Positions 34,322 through 42,826 are shown, numbered from the stretch's first letter. The stretch: 64,000 nt of DNA from Thioalkalivibrio sulfidiphilus HL-EbGr7 (GCF_000021985.1 NC_011901.1:2800501-2864500), one strand, 5' to 3'. Numbers and translations: made by a program. The notes: generated from the sequence alone by a model not told the origin.

Positions 34322-34816
34322 ATGATGGACGTGCTGGTCTGTGAAGCAGGGCATTTGAGCAGCCTGCGGGATCTGTTCGAGCCGCTGGGGCTGGAGATCC
34401 GGGTGCATCCCGAGGGCGCCGAACTGCCGGGCTCCTACTGGGGCGCGCCGGAGGCCGGGCTGGTGGGCGACGTGCTGCACGTGCGCCCGGACACCCCGGT
34501 GCACTCGGCCCTGCACGAGGCCTGCCACTACCTGTGCATGGACCCGGCCCGGCGCAGCGGCCTGCACACCGACGCCGGCGGCGATGATCTCGAGGAAAGC
34601 GCGGTCTGCTACCTTCAAATCCTGCTGGCGGATCACCTGCCCGGCGTGGGCCGCGAACGGCTCATGGACGACATGGACGCCTGGGGCTACAGCTTCCGCC
34701 TGGGCGATACCCGGGCCTGGTTCCACGGCGACGCCGAGGACGCGCGGGCATGGCTCCAGGCGCACGGCCTCGTGGACGCCGACCAGGCCTTCACCGGCAG
34801 GCTTCGCCAGCGCTGA
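34322..34816 (+). CDS. HExxH metallopeptidase-like protein, unknown
   Basis: 164-aa soluble protein with H65-EAC-H69, a zincin HExxH motif, and acidic residues E91/E92 ('DDLEESAVCYLQILL') placed about 22-23 residues later, where a gluzincin third ligand would be. No signal peptide, so it is cytoplasmic. It ends the ibaG to ATP-grasp cluster, separated by the CAACTGA repeat. Activity is unproven; it could equally be a metal-binding structural protein. Confidence 0.65.
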   Translation: MMDVLVCEAGHLSSLRDLFEPLGLEIRVHPEGAELPGSYWGAPEAGLVGDVLHVRPDTPVHSALHEACHYLCMDPARRSGLHTDAGGDDLEESAVCYLQILLADHLPGVGRERLMDDMDAWGYSFRLGDTRAWFHGDAEDARAWLQAHGLVDADQAFTGRLRQR

Positions 34817-34958
34817 TGCGCGCACATCCACGCCTGTCCGGGCCCGGACCGCGCCCATCGCCCGGGCAGGACCGTGGAATTGGGATTGCCGCCACCCTGT
34901 GAGAGAATGCAGGGCATCATTTTTCAACCAACCACCAGCAGCACCGGGAACCTGCACC

Positions 34959-36179
34959 ATGACCCAATCACTTGAGCAGATCGCCAGTGAATTCGTGCCC
35001 CTCAAGGAACTCAGCGAGCAGGGCCGCGCGGCCCTCCTGCAGCAGGCCGGACAGGACACCCTGGCCGCCGGTGCCAAGATCAACGCCACCGACCACCGCG
35101 AGCACCTGGTCTATCTCCTGGAAGGCAGCCTGGGCCTGGTGAGCCAGGGCAAGGCCAACCGGGTGACTGCCGACTCCCCCCGCGCCCGCCTGCCCCTGTT
35201 CCCGGAGCGCATCAGCAACGAGTTCGCCGTGGCCGAGAGCGCGTGCCGGCTGCTGGTGATCGACAAGACCGCGTTCGCGGAACGACTCAACGACGAGCGC
35301 ACCGCCGGCTTCGAGGTCAACGACGTGGAGATCAACGCCGACGAGGGGCGCATCTTCCAGGAGATCTACGAGGCCACCCTGAACAACCGCCTGGAGCTGC
35401 CGCCCATGCCCGAGGTGGCCATCCGCATCCAGCGCATGGCCGACGACCCGGACGTGGGCATCCCGGAACTGACCAAGGTGGTGCAGATGGACGCCGCCGT
35501 GGCCGGTGCCCTGCTGCACGCCACCAACAGCCCCCTCTACCGCGGCGCCCAGCCCATCACCAACATCCGCGACGCCGTGGTGCGCCTGGGCCTGAAGACC
35601 ACCCGCATGCTGGCCACCAACATCGCCATGCGCCAGACCTTCAAGGCCGACTCGGCCCTGGTCAAGGAACGCATGCGCCAGCTCTGGGAACACAGCGTCA
35701 ACGTCTCCGCCATCGCCTACGTGCTGGCCCGCAAGAGCCGCAAGTTCGATCCCGAGCGCGCCCTGCTGGCCGGCCTGATGCACGACATCGGCGTGATCCC
35801 GATCCTCAAGTACATGGAGAACCAGGGCACCAAGCTCTCGCCCGAGGCCCTGGAATCCACCCTGTTCAAGCTGCACGGCATGACCGGCGTGCTGGTGATG
35901 AACTACTGGGGCATGGACCCGGAACTGGTGACCGTGGCCGAGGAAGCGGACAACTGGATGCGCGATACCGGCGAAAAGCCCGACTACTGCGACCTGGTGA
36001 TCGTCAGCCAGCTGCTCAGCTACCTCAACACCCCGCGCATGGCCAGCCTGCCCGACCCGAACCAGGTGCCCGCCTTCAAGAAGATGGACATCGGCAGCGT
36101 GGACGCGGACATGAACCTGGCGATCCTGGACGAGGTCCGGGACGAACTGGAAGCCATCAAGCATGTCCTCAACGCATGA
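34959..36179 (+). CDS. HDOD-domain signalling protein with cNMP-like N-terminus, copy 1
   Basis: 406 aa from the ATG at 34959, since the open frame upstream is a shadow of the previous gene. The N-terminal 130 residues resemble a degenerate cyclic-nucleotide-binding domain ('GAKINATDHREHLVYLLEGSLGLVS'). The rest is an HDOD domain: 'LELPPMPEVAIRIQRMADDPDVGIPELTKVVQMDAAVAGALLHATNSP' and 'LAGLMHDIGVIPIL'. HDOD proteins are non-enzymatic output or scaffold modules in signalling. It overlaps its paralogue downstream by 17 nt. Confidence 0.88.
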   Translation: MTQSLEQIASEFVPLKELSEQGRAALLQQAGQDTLAAGAKINATDHREHLVYLLEGSLGLVSQGKANRVTADSPRARLPLFPERISNEFAVAESACRLLVIDKTAFAERLNDERTAGFEVNDVEINADEGRIFQEIYEATLNNRLELPPMPEVAIRIQRMADDPDVGIPELTKVVQMDAAVAGALLHATNSPLYRGAQPITNIRDAVVRLGLKTTRMLATNIAMRQTFKADSALVKERMRQLWEHSVNVSAIAYVLARKSRKFDPERALLAGLMHDIGVIPILKYMENQGTKLSPEALESTLFKLHGMTGVLVMNYWGMDPELVTVAEEADNWMRDTGEKPDYCDLVIVSQLLSYLNTPRMASLPDPNQVPAFKKMDIGSVDADMNLAILDEVRDELEAIKHVLNA

Positions 36180-37392
36180 GCCTCTGGACCAGCTCCTGTC
36201 GCGGCTCTGGCCTCTGCAGGAACTGAAGGCCGAGAATCGTGTGCGGCTGGCCGAGAAGGCGAAGCTGGTGGACCTGAACCCCGGCCTGCGTCTCAACGCC
36301 CGGGACGAACACCGCTGGATCAATTACCTGCTGACCGGCAAGGTCAACCTGATGAGCAACGGCAAGCCCCACGTGCTGGAGGCGGATTCCAGCCGTGCCC
36401 TGCGCCCCCTGTTCGGCGACGAGCGCCTGCAGGACTACGCCGTGGCACTCACCCAGGGCCGGTTGCTGCGGGTGGACCGCCAGTTGTTCGAGACCTTCAA
36501 GGCGGACGAGACCAGCACCGGCATCGAACTGGAAGACGTGGAGTACGGCCCCACCGAGGGCGCCATCATCGCCCGGCTCTACCAGGACTGCATGAGCAAC
36601 CAGCTGGACCTGCCCAGCGTCCCCGACGTGGCCCTGAAGATCCAGCGCGCCACCGAGGACCCGGCCACGGACCTCAACGACCTGGCGCGCATCGTGCAGA
36701 TGGACATGGCGGTCACCGGCGGGCTGATCAAGGCCGCCAACAGCGCCATGTACGGCGGCACCGCGCCGGTCAACCACGTGCGTGACGCCATCCGGCGCCT
36801 GGGCACGAACGCCACTCGGCAGCTGGTCATCAGCATCGCCATGGGCCAGGTGTTCAAGACCGACGTGCCGTCCCTGAAACAACGCATGCACACCCTCTGG
36901 GACCACAGCGTGCACGTCTCCGCCCTGTGCTACGTGATCGCCCGCCACTGCGGCCGCCTGGATGCCGAGCACGCCCTGCTGGCCGGCCTGCTGCACGACG
37001 TGGGCGTGGTGCCCATCCTCGACTACGTGGGCAAACACCAGCCGGACATCGATCCCGAGGAACTCGAGCGCATCATCGCGCGCCTGCACGCCCTGACCGG
37101 CGAACTGGTCATCAACCACTGGGGTCTGGGGCCTGACATGAGCCTGGTGGTGCGCGAGGCGGATCACTGGGAACGCGCCGGCGGCGAGAAGGTCGATTAC
37201 TGCGACGTGATCCAGGTGGCCCAGCTTTACGCCTACGCCAAGGCGGGCCGCAACGACGTGCCACGCTTCGACGCCGTGCCCGCCTTCTCCCGCCTGTGCC
37301 TCTCGGAGGTCTGCGCCGGCGACCGCATCGATCCCGTGGAAGAGGCCGAGGCCGAGATCCGCGCCGTCATGGACATGCTGCGCGGCGACTGA
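36163..37392 (+). CDS. HDOD-domain signalling protein, copy 2
   Basis: 409-aa paralogue of the preceding protein, with the same architecture: N-terminal cNMP-like domain ('[32 protein letters not shown]') and HDOD domain ('[47 protein letters not shown]', '[18 protein letters not shown]'). The two copies align along their whole length and arose by tandem duplication. The start overlaps copy 1 by 17 nt. It precedes lipA by 41 nt. Confidence 0.88.
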   Translation: MSSTHEPLDQLLSRLWPLQELKAENRVRLAEKAKLVDLNPGLRLNARDEHRWINYLLTGKVNLMSNGKPHVLEADSSRALRPLFGDERLQDYAVALTQGRLLRVDRQLFETFKADETSTGIELEDVEYGPTEGAIIARLYQDCMSNQLDLPSVPDVALKIQRATEDPATDLNDLARIVQMDMAVTGGLIKAANSAMYGGTAPVNHVRDAIRRLGTNATRQLVISIAMGQVFKTDVPSLKQRMHTLWDHSVHVSALCYVIARHCGRLDAEHALLAGLLHDVGVVPILDYVGKHQPDIDPEELERIIARLHALTGELVINHWGLGPDMSLVVREADHWERAGGEKVDYCDVIQVAQLYAYAKAGRNDVPRFDAVPAFSRLCLSEVCAGDRIDPVEEAEAEIRAVMDMLRGD

Positions 37393-37433
37393 TGCCCGCA
37401 GTTCATACCCTACAACACCGAGACACAACCGAC

Positions 37434-38396
37434 ATGACCGATACCCGCAAGTCACCGGAGCCCGGAGTCAAGCTGCGCGCCGCCGACAAGGTGGCCCGCA
37501 TCCCGGTCAAGATCGCGCCCACGGAAAAACCCCTGCGCAAGCCCGCCTGGATTCGCGCCCGCACCCACGGCAGCCCCGAGGTACAGCGCCTCAAGCGGGT
37601 GCTGCGCGAACAGCGCCTGCACACCGTGTGCGAGGAGGCCTCCTGCCCGAACCTGGGCGAATGCTTCGGCCACGGCACCGCCACCTTCATGATCATGGGC
37701 GACATCTGCACCCGGCGCTGCCCGTTCTGCGACGTGGCCCACGGCCGTCCCGAGCCGCTCGACGCCGAGGAGCCCGAGAACCTGGCCCGCACCATCGCCG
37801 CCATGGGTCTGCGCTACGTGGTGATCACCTCCGTGGACCGGGACGACCTGCGCGACGGCGGTGCCCGCCATTTCGTGGACTGCATCCGCACCACCCGCGC
37901 CCACAGCCCCGACATCCGCATCGAGATCCTGGTGCCGGACTTCCGCGGCCGCATGGACGTGGCGCTGGCCATCCTCAACGAGGCCCCGCCGGACGTCTTC
38001 AACCACAACCTGGAGACCGTGCCCCGCCTGTACCGTGAGGCCCGCCCCGGCTCCGACTACGACTGGTCCCTGGACCTGATCCAGCGCTTCAAGGAGACCC
38101 ATCCCCAGGTGCCCACCAAGTCGGGCCTGATGCTGGGACTGGGCGAAGAGATGCACGAGGTCGAAGCGGTGATGCGCGACCTGCGCGACCACGGCTGCGA
38201 CATGCTCACCCTGGGCCAGTACCTGCAGCCCAGCCTGCACCACCTGCCGGTGAAGCGTTACGTGACGCCGGAGGAATTCGACCGTCTCGCCGAGATCGGC
38301 TACGCAATGGGCTTCAGCCAGGTGGCCAGTGGGCCGATGGTGCGGTCCTCGTACCATGCGGACCAGCAGGCGCAGAAGGTGATTCCTGAGGGGTGA
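37434..38396 (+). CDS. lipA: Lipoyl synthase
   Basis: 320-aa radical SAM enzyme that inserts two sulfurs into octanoyl groups to make lipoyl cofactors. The auxiliary cluster CX4CX5C is C66, C71, C77, and the SAM cluster CX3CX2C is C92, C96, C99. The C-terminal '[13 protein letters not shown]' carries the conserved RSSY. The ATG at 37434 gives the normal length; 37392, overlapping the HDOD stop, is possible. lipA normally follows lipB on the same strand, but here lipB is 7.4 kb away on the opposite strand, beyond the integron island. Confidence 0.97.
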   Translation: MTDTRKSPEPGVKLRAADKVARIPVKIAPTEKPLRKPAWIRARTHGSPEVQRLKRVLREQRLHTVCEEASCPNLGECFGHGTATFMIMGDICTRRCPFCDVAHGRPEPLDAEEPENLARTIAAMGLRYVVITSVDRDDLRDGGARHFVDCIRTTRAHSPDIRIEILVPDFRGRMDVALAILNEAPPDVFNHNLETVPRLYREARPGSDYDWSLDLIQRFKETHPQVPTKSGLMLGLGEEMHEVEAVMRDLRDHGCDMLTLGQYLQPSLHHLPVKRYVTPEEFDRLAEIGYAMGFSQVASGPMVRSSYHADQQAQKVIPEG

Positions 38397-38412
38397 TTTG
38401 GGTTAGGGAGAT

Positions 38413-38450
38413 TTAACGCGGAGGGCGCGGAGGCGCAAAGGGCGCAGAGG
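38413..38450. repeat. Single GCGGAGGCGCAAAGGGCGCAGAGG arm
   Basis: One arm of the 8-9-nt word family seen at 16821-16911 and 59659-59855, without a visible inverse partner. It lies just after lipA and before the hairpin at 38464-38510. Confidence 0.7.
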
Positions 38451-38463
38451 TTGTTGAACGACG

Positions 38464-38510
38464 AAGGGGTCGGTGACAAATGAGAACCATTTGTCACCGA
38501 CCCCTTTTTG
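38464..38510. terminator. Strong hairpin terminator at the lipA/island junction
   Basis: A 17-bp perfect stem (38466-38482 with 38488-38504), extendable by A-T pairs, has a 5-nt loop and is followed by TTTTT on the plus strand. It would end lipA transcription. The arm starts with GGGGTCGGTGACAAATG, a sequence style typical of dispersed REP-type hairpins, so it may also be a mobile relic at the island edge. Confidence 0.8.
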
Positions 38511-38523
38511 CCTTTTTTGTTTC

Positions 38524-39444
38524 CTAGAGCACCTGGGCTCGCACGACGGGGTGGTCAAGAAGGGGCTCCAAGCCGATGAAATCACGCAGATGGCCAGCGC
38601 CCGTCTGTGTGCGGCCTTGGACAGCAAGCATAGCCGAGGCAGAGGCGATAGCTGCCGTCGCCCCGTAATCGGAGGCCAGACTTAACATTCGGCTCGCCAA
38701 CACATTGCCGTCCCGAGTTAGGGCCACGGCGCCTAATTCGATGGCTTCGACACCAGACTCCCCGGCTTGCGCCTTCCTCCGTGCAATGGTGTCGCGCAAG
38801 CGGCTGTAGATCTGCGGCGCAGTACCGCGGAGCAACGCGAGAATGCTGATGATCGTATTCATGTGCCGACTGTCGAATCCAGTCACGAGTCTCACACTCA
38901 CTGCTCCGTCCAGGAATTCGAGTTCCGGGCCATCCAGGTCGAACAGCTTTCGGATTGATGGCGGCTCTCCTGGACGCTGGGGATAAGGCCGCTGTTTGAA
39001 TTCGCATCCGGAGCGGGTGAGAAGGTCAATCATTTCACGGGTTCCCTGTTCACCTGCGGTTCCGGCACTGCTCTGTAAGAGGCTGACCTGGATACAAGCA
39101 GCCTTGGGGACCCGTGCCTGCATGTCGCGCGCGAGTAGGCCGGTCAACCCCGGGGAGAGTCCTGCCATCGCCATCATACAACGGCCCTGCTGCCTCGCCA
39201 GGTCATCTAGCGCGAGCAATTCGCGAATCAATCCGCGATCGACAGTCACATCGATCACATGGCAACCGCAATTCAGGGCTCGCCGATGCAACGCTGCGTC
39301 TCGCAACGGAGCGGCATTGATGATCGCATCGAGACCCTCAGGGGATGCATCGAACCCTGCGGCCCGCACACTGTTTTGGCCCGCCAGGATTCGCAGGATC
39401 ATCGCACCCAGTCGGCCCTGTGCACCGAAGACACCGATCTTCAT
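38524..39444 (-). CDS. Saccharopine dehydrogenase-like oxidoreductase
   Basis: 306 aa from the ATG at 39444. The N-terminal Rossmann fold 'MKIGVFGAQGRLGAMILRIL' has GxxGxxG. 'VIDVTVDRGLIRELLALDDLARQQGRCMMAMAGLSPGLTGLLARDM' follows the saccharopine reductase pattern. It is distal in a leftward run with a LysE exporter and a methyltransferase; codon use is less GC-rich than lipA. A role in modifying or deaminating an amino-acid-like compound that the neighbour exports is inference. Confidence 0.7.
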   Translation of the reverse strand: MKIGVFGAQGRLGAMILRILAGQNSVRAAGFDASPEGLDAIINAAPLRDAALHRRALNCGCHVIDVTVDRGLIRELLALDDLARQQGRCMMAMAGLSPGLTGLLARDMQARVPKAACIQVSLLQSSAGTAGEQGTREMIDLLTRSGCEFKQRPYPQRPGEPPSIRKLFDLDGPELEFLDGAVSVRLVTGFDSRHMNTIISILALLRGTAPQIYSRLRDTIARRKAQAGESGVEAIELGAVALTRDGNVLASRMLSLASDYGATAAIASASAMLAVQGRTQTGAGHLRDFIGLEPLLDHPVVRAQVL

Positions 39445-39476
39445 GGAGAACTCCAATACCAACCCCTATTTGTCTG

Positions 39477-40103
39477 TCATGCCTTCGCGACCAGGTACGC
39501 TCCGACACCGATCATCAGACCGCCCGCAGCAACCTTTGCGCCGCGCCCAGCCCCGCGCCCGCCTGCCAGGCTTGCCACTCTGACTCCGGCGTATGCATAA
39601 CCAACTTTCACACCGCCAACCGCAAGCAGGGTTATCACCACAATCGAGGCAAGGTCTGTTGCAGATATGGAGGACAGATCGACAAACGCGGGGAACAGGC
39701 TTGCGTAGAAGAATATTGCCTTGATATCCCCCAGGGTCAGGATGAGGCCAGAGAAAAAACTCACCGTCAAAGATGACGTGCTTCGATCACGCGTACCCGC
39801 CAGTGTTGGCCGCTTGGCTCTCAGCAGAGACAGACCGAACCAGATCAGGTAGGCCCCTGCCAGGTACTTGACGACCACAAAGAATCCCCCCATCGCCTCC
39901 GCCATCACCGCCAATCCAAGCACCGCCAGACAAACAAACACCAGGTCGCCCAACACAATCCCGGCGGCGACTGCTGCCCCATGCGGGAATCCTGCGGTTG
40001 ATGAACGAGTAACAACCAGAGCAACGCTGGCACTTGGAACCAGCGCCAAAAGGGACATGACTGAAAACAGAAGGATTACATCGAGGAGACTCATCGTCGT
40101 CAT
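39477..40103 (-). CDS. LysE-family amino acid exporter
   Basis: 208-aa membrane protein with about six helices of the LysE/RhtB family: 'FSVMSLLALVPSASVALVVTRSSTAGFPHGAAVAAGIVLGDLVFV' and 'KYLAGAYLIWFGLSLLRAKRP' are the typical first and middle parts. It would export an amino acid or derivative. It ends 32 nt before the oxidoreductase gene and probably shares its transcript. Confidence 0.85.
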   Translation of the reverse strand: MTTMSLLDVILLFSVMSLLALVPSASVALVVTRSSTAGFPHGAAVAAGIVLGDLVFVCLAVLGLAVMAEAMGGFFVVVKYLAGAYLIWFGLSLLRAKRPTLAGTRDRSTSSLTVSFFSGLILTLGDIKAIFFYASLFPAFVDLSSISATDLASIVVITLLAVGGVKVGYAYAGVRVASLAGGRGAGRGAKVAAGGLMIGVGAYLVAKA

Positions 40104-40136
40104 TCAAGGAAAAGGTGACATCTTTATCATTCAGAC

Positions 40137-40832
40137 TCACACCACAGCGACATTTGTCTTGCAGATGAGCAGCAGTGATAAGGGATTGCCGGTATCGGGG
40201 TGAAGCGGTTCCTGTATTTCTGTGACCTGCCACTCAGCCGTTTGCAACACGTCCACCCACGATGCCAGGGTGCGGAAGTACCACGGCATCGGTTCCGCGA
40301 AGCATTGCTCGAAGCCACTGAATGTTTCGATACGCCAGGCATTGCGGTAACCGGCCTCCCCACACGCACTCCAGGGATGGACTGTCTGAATGAACAGCAC
40401 ACCATCCGGCGCGACCACACGTCGCAGCGCTGAGAGCAGTGGCACCACGTCCTCTTCCAAGAGGGCGAAGTTACAAACCACGGCGGAATAGTCCTTGCCG
40501 AACTGTTCAGGCTCTGCCACCAGTTCGGCATAGGTGATCTCATGAAAAATACCCGACCCCTGCTGGCGTGCGGCTTCGACGAGGCGGGCTGAACCATCCA
40601 CGCCGACCACCTCTGCACCCGCCGCGGCCAGTACACGGGCGAGCCACCCTTCCCCGCACCCGACATCCAGCACCCGCTCGGGAGAGCGGGCGAGTACGGC
40701 CTGAACAATCGAGGCATCTGTCGCAATGCGCCGGCTCTCGATCCTGTGTTCGCGTACGGCCGTGCTCCATGCATCGGCATTGGCGTTCCAGCTGGCGCGA
40801 AGCTGCTCCGCAGCATCAGAATCTCGGCTCAT
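40137..40832 (-). CDS. Class I SAM-dependent methyltransferase
   Basis: 231-aa methyltransferase. Motif I is 'VLDVGCGEGWLARVLAAAGAEVVGVDGS', followed by 'YSAVVCNFALLEEDVVPLLSALRRVVAPDGVLFIQTVHP'. The substrate is unknown. It is the first gene of a leftward group with the LysE exporter and the oxidoreductase. Upstream lies a cluster of TTTGGGACA hairpin repeats and the broken last integron cassette. No attC site separates these three genes, so they are not recognisable cassettes. Confidence 0.85.
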   Translation of the reverse strand: MSRDSDAAEQLRASWNANADAWSTAVREHRIESRRIATDASIVQAVLARSPERVLDVGCGEGWLARVLAAAGAEVVGVDGSARLVEAARQQGSGIFHEITYAELVAEPEQFGKDYSAVVCNFALLEEDVVPLLSALRRVVAPDGVLFIQTVHPWSACGEAGYRNAWRIETFSGFEQCFAEPMPWYFRTLASWVDVLQTAEWQVTEIQEPLHPDTGNPLSLLLICKTNVAVV

Positions 40833-40868
40833 CGCACATGGCCCTGATCAAACAATGCTCATTAGGCC

Positions 40869-41015
40869 TGCTTTGGGACATCCACAGTCCAGGATTATGG
40901 GTGTCCCAAACCGCCCCCAGTCCAGGATTAGTGCTTTGGGACATCCACAGTCCGGGATTATGGGTGTCCCAAACCGCCCCCAGTCCAGGATTATGGGGAT
41001 TATGGGTGTCCCAAA
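40869..41015. repeat. TTTGGGACAYCC hairpin repeat cluster, 2.5 copies
   Basis: Two copies of a 63-nt unit begin at 40869 and 40932, and a partial third ends at 41015. Each can fold by pairing TTTGGGACATCC with GGGTGTCCCAAA across about 15 nt (one G-T pair). A single related word lies at 45702-45720, on the other side of the integron. Short open frames in this stretch reflect the repeat and are not taken as genes. Confidence 0.85.
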
Positions 41016-41674
41016 CCGGCCGGCATCCATGCCAACTTGAACTTATCGACATTTTGTCTTCGCCACAGAGCCAATAATTCCTCATACTTAAAGGAGTCAA
41101 TGGCCTGCTGCAACTGAACGGCGTACTCCATCTGGGCCCGTTCGTGTGCCTCCGGTGGTTCACTGTATCGTTTTGCATCTTTTATTGCCTCGCATGACCA
41201 CCAAGGCCGATTGGTGAACCCGATATGCAGGAGTGCAATGCTCAAATCCAGACTGTCCAGTTGGGTATCGGGTTTGGCTACGTATTCGACAACAAAGTCA
41301 CGGACTGTGCTCACAGATTCAAACCAGGGCAGGATGCTGTCTTCAACGACTTTGGTGACGCTCTGTATGGCGATTGTGGCAGTTGCCTCATCTGGTCCGG
41401 CCCAATTGATGTCTCTGTCGGGCGGTGCATCGACTCTTTTGCCTATGCGATAAGTATCAATATCCATGAGCGGGTCGGAAAGCAGGTTAATGTAGTAATG
41501 AACATAGAAATCGTGCCCACCCCACTTCGACATCTGAAAACCAACGGAGTCGACCATCTCTCTGCGGATTCTCAAGAAGTGCTTAGGCCGATACCGATAG
41601 AAGCCCGCTTTGGTGAGAACAGGAGCTAGATGTTCAGTGATGGCAGATTGGACGAAGTCTTTCTTTGAGGTCAT
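41000..41674 (-). CDS. Integron cassette 4: DUF4304-like protein, damaged 3' end
   Basis: 224 aa from the ATG at 41674, 10 nt inside the cassette boundary. 'HLAPVLTKAGFYRYRPKHFLRIRREMVDSVGFQMSKWGGHDFYVHYYINLL' resembles DUF4304, a family common in mobile elements with no known function. The last residues (G-L-G-H-P) and stop are written by the TTTGGGACA repeat. No attC with the matching R'' box (GCCCAAC) follows. The cassette has lost its end, so it should no longer be excisable. Confidence 0.7.
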   Translation of the reverse strand: MTSKKDFVQSAITEHLAPVLTKAGFYRYRPKHFLRIRREMVDSVGFQMSKWGGHDFYVHYYINLLSDPLMDIDTYRIGKRVDAPPDRDINWAGPDEATATIAIQSVTKVVEDSILPWFESVSTVRDFVVEYVAKPDTQLDSLDLSIALLHIGFTNRPWWSCEAIKDAKRYSEPPEAHERAQMEYAVQLQQAIDSFKYEELLALWRRQNVDKFKLAWMPAGLGHP

Positions 41675-41683
41675 GGTATTTGC

Positions 41684-41755
41684 GCCCAACGTTGTAGCTG
41701 TGCGGCGCAAACGAAGCGCCGCGTAGTTTGCGTCCGGACGAGCGACTTGTTAGTG
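41684..41755 (-). other. attC site of cassette 3
   Basis: A 72-bp imperfect palindrome read on the minus strand. The R'' box CACTAAC (41755-41749) overlaps the stop of cassette 3, and the outer R' box GTTGGGC (41690-41684) belongs to cassette 4. The inner arms (CTCGTCCGGACGCAAAC with GTTTGCGCCGCACAGC type) pair around a GCGGCGCTTCG centre. It is closely similar to the attC at 42827-42898. Confidence 0.9.
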
Positions 41756-42652
41756 GTCTTTGTGCTCGAGCTGGTGAACTTTCTTTTCAAGTCGACGAAC
41801 TTCCTTAAACATTACACGTAATGCATCACGTTCTTGCGCACTCTGATCAGGCTCTTCACCTTCTCCCCTTTCCTCTTCGTCAGGCATGACGAAATCAATT
41901 TCGCCTCCTTTTTCTACAAAATCTACTAATTTCTTTATTGCGCTACTTAATTCGTTAACCTTGTCACCTTCCGCCTTTCTATCCAAGCCAATTTCATCAA
42001 TATTCTTAGTAATTATTGTTTCAACACCATTTTGTTTTTCAGCCTCCGCTGCTTCCATTAGGCTTTTCTCGGCTTCGTCATTAGCAAGTTCTAATGCACG
42101 TACTTCTTGAGCTTTTTTCTTTATATCATAGACTTTTTCAATGACTTTCAACGCGTCCATGATTATTGCGCTTACAGTTTTGGCGATTGGATAGGCGCTT
42201 AATAAGCTAACAATCAATGACCCTTTGCTGGCGCCAACCACTTGAATATCTTCTGGCGCCTGACCATGCGCCATTCCTATTCCACGCCCTATATCCCACC
42301 ATGTTTTACCCCAATCTTTTAATTCGGTAAGATTTGAAAGGTGTGCCTCGCGGGTAAAGTGAACTCGCAATAAAACAGCATTGCCAATTTCGGTTACTTC
42401 CTCAGTGGTAATTATTTTATTAAGTAGCTCTCTAGTTTTCTGAGACCACTGAACGCCTTCGCTAATTTTTTGGATTGACTGTTGAACTCGTTCTGCTGCG
42501 TGAGCAATATCTAATGCATTTCTAAATAATGTATCTTCTAATAGATCAACGCCTTCCTGCCCCACGTTGTCTGCGATACCAATTTCTTTCAGAACTTCGA
42601 TTTGACCATTTGATAACTCAACTAAAGCAACACTCTGTAATGCTTTTATCAA
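41750..42652 (-). CDS. Integron cassette 3, gene b: helical protein of unknown function
   Basis: 300 aa, starting with TTG at 42652, 3 nt after the stop of the small gene a. The central 'GASKGSLIVSLLSAYPIAKTVSAIIMDALKVIEKVYDIKKKAQEVRALELAN' combines a short hydrophobic stretch with a long helix. The C-terminal 100 residues are acidic, ending in a coiled coil ('FKEVRRLEKKVHQLE'). No known domain recognised. It is AT-rich compared with the host. The TAA stop is inside the attC R'' box, as in typical cassettes. Confidence 0.75.
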   Translation of the reverse strand: MIKALQSVALVELSNGQIEVLKEIGIADNVGQEGVDLLEDTLFRNALDIAHAAERVQQSIQKISEGVQWSQKTRELLNKIITTEEVTEIGNAVLLRVHFTREAHLSNLTELKDWGKTWWDIGRGIGMAHGQAPEDIQVVGASKGSLIVSLLSAYPIAKTVSAIIMDALKVIEKVYDIKKKAQEVRALELANDEAEKSLMEAAEAEKQNGVETIITKNIDEIGLDRKAEGDKVNELSSAIKKLVDFVEKGGEIDFVMPDEEERGEGEEPDQSAQERDALRVMFKEVRRLEKKVHQLEHKDH

Positions 42653-42655
42653 TTG

Positions 42656-42808
42656 CTATTTTTGCTCTTCAAAAGGTTGTTTTTGCTGATTTGGCTGAGT
42701 GTTGACTTGGAGCACTTTATGCAATTGCTGATACTTTTGCACAATTTGTTTATCTACAATCTCGGCTTGTATCCAGCTTGTTAAATCATATAGTTCTTCT
42801 ACTTGCAT
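42656..42808 (-). CDS. Integron cassette 3, gene a: 50-aa protein
   Basis: A 50-codon gene beginning MQVEELYDLTSWIQAEIVDK and ending in a Gln/Lys-rich tail. The ATG at 42808 is preceded by AAGGGA at about 8 nt and stands 19 nt inside the cassette boundary. Its TAG is 3 nt from the TTG start of gene b, so the two are translationally linked. No known family recognised. It gives this cassette a two-gene layout. Confidence 0.65.
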   Translation of the reverse strand: MQVEELYDLTSWIQAEIVDKQIVQKYQQLHKVLQVNTQPNQQKQPFEEQK

Positions 42809-42826
42809 AAGAGTTTCCCTTTTGAC

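Noticed and set aside
40816-41178. Small proteins rich in W-D-T-H-N-P-G-L in the 40.9-41.0 kb repeats
   Set aside because: Both strands give similar short frames because the 63-nt palindromic unit is repeated; no start signal or conservation of codon use.
42656-42808. Cassette 3 small gene called as a certain antitoxin
   Set aside because: Size and coupling fit, but there is no DNA-binding or known antitoxin motif, so it is kept as an unknown gene.
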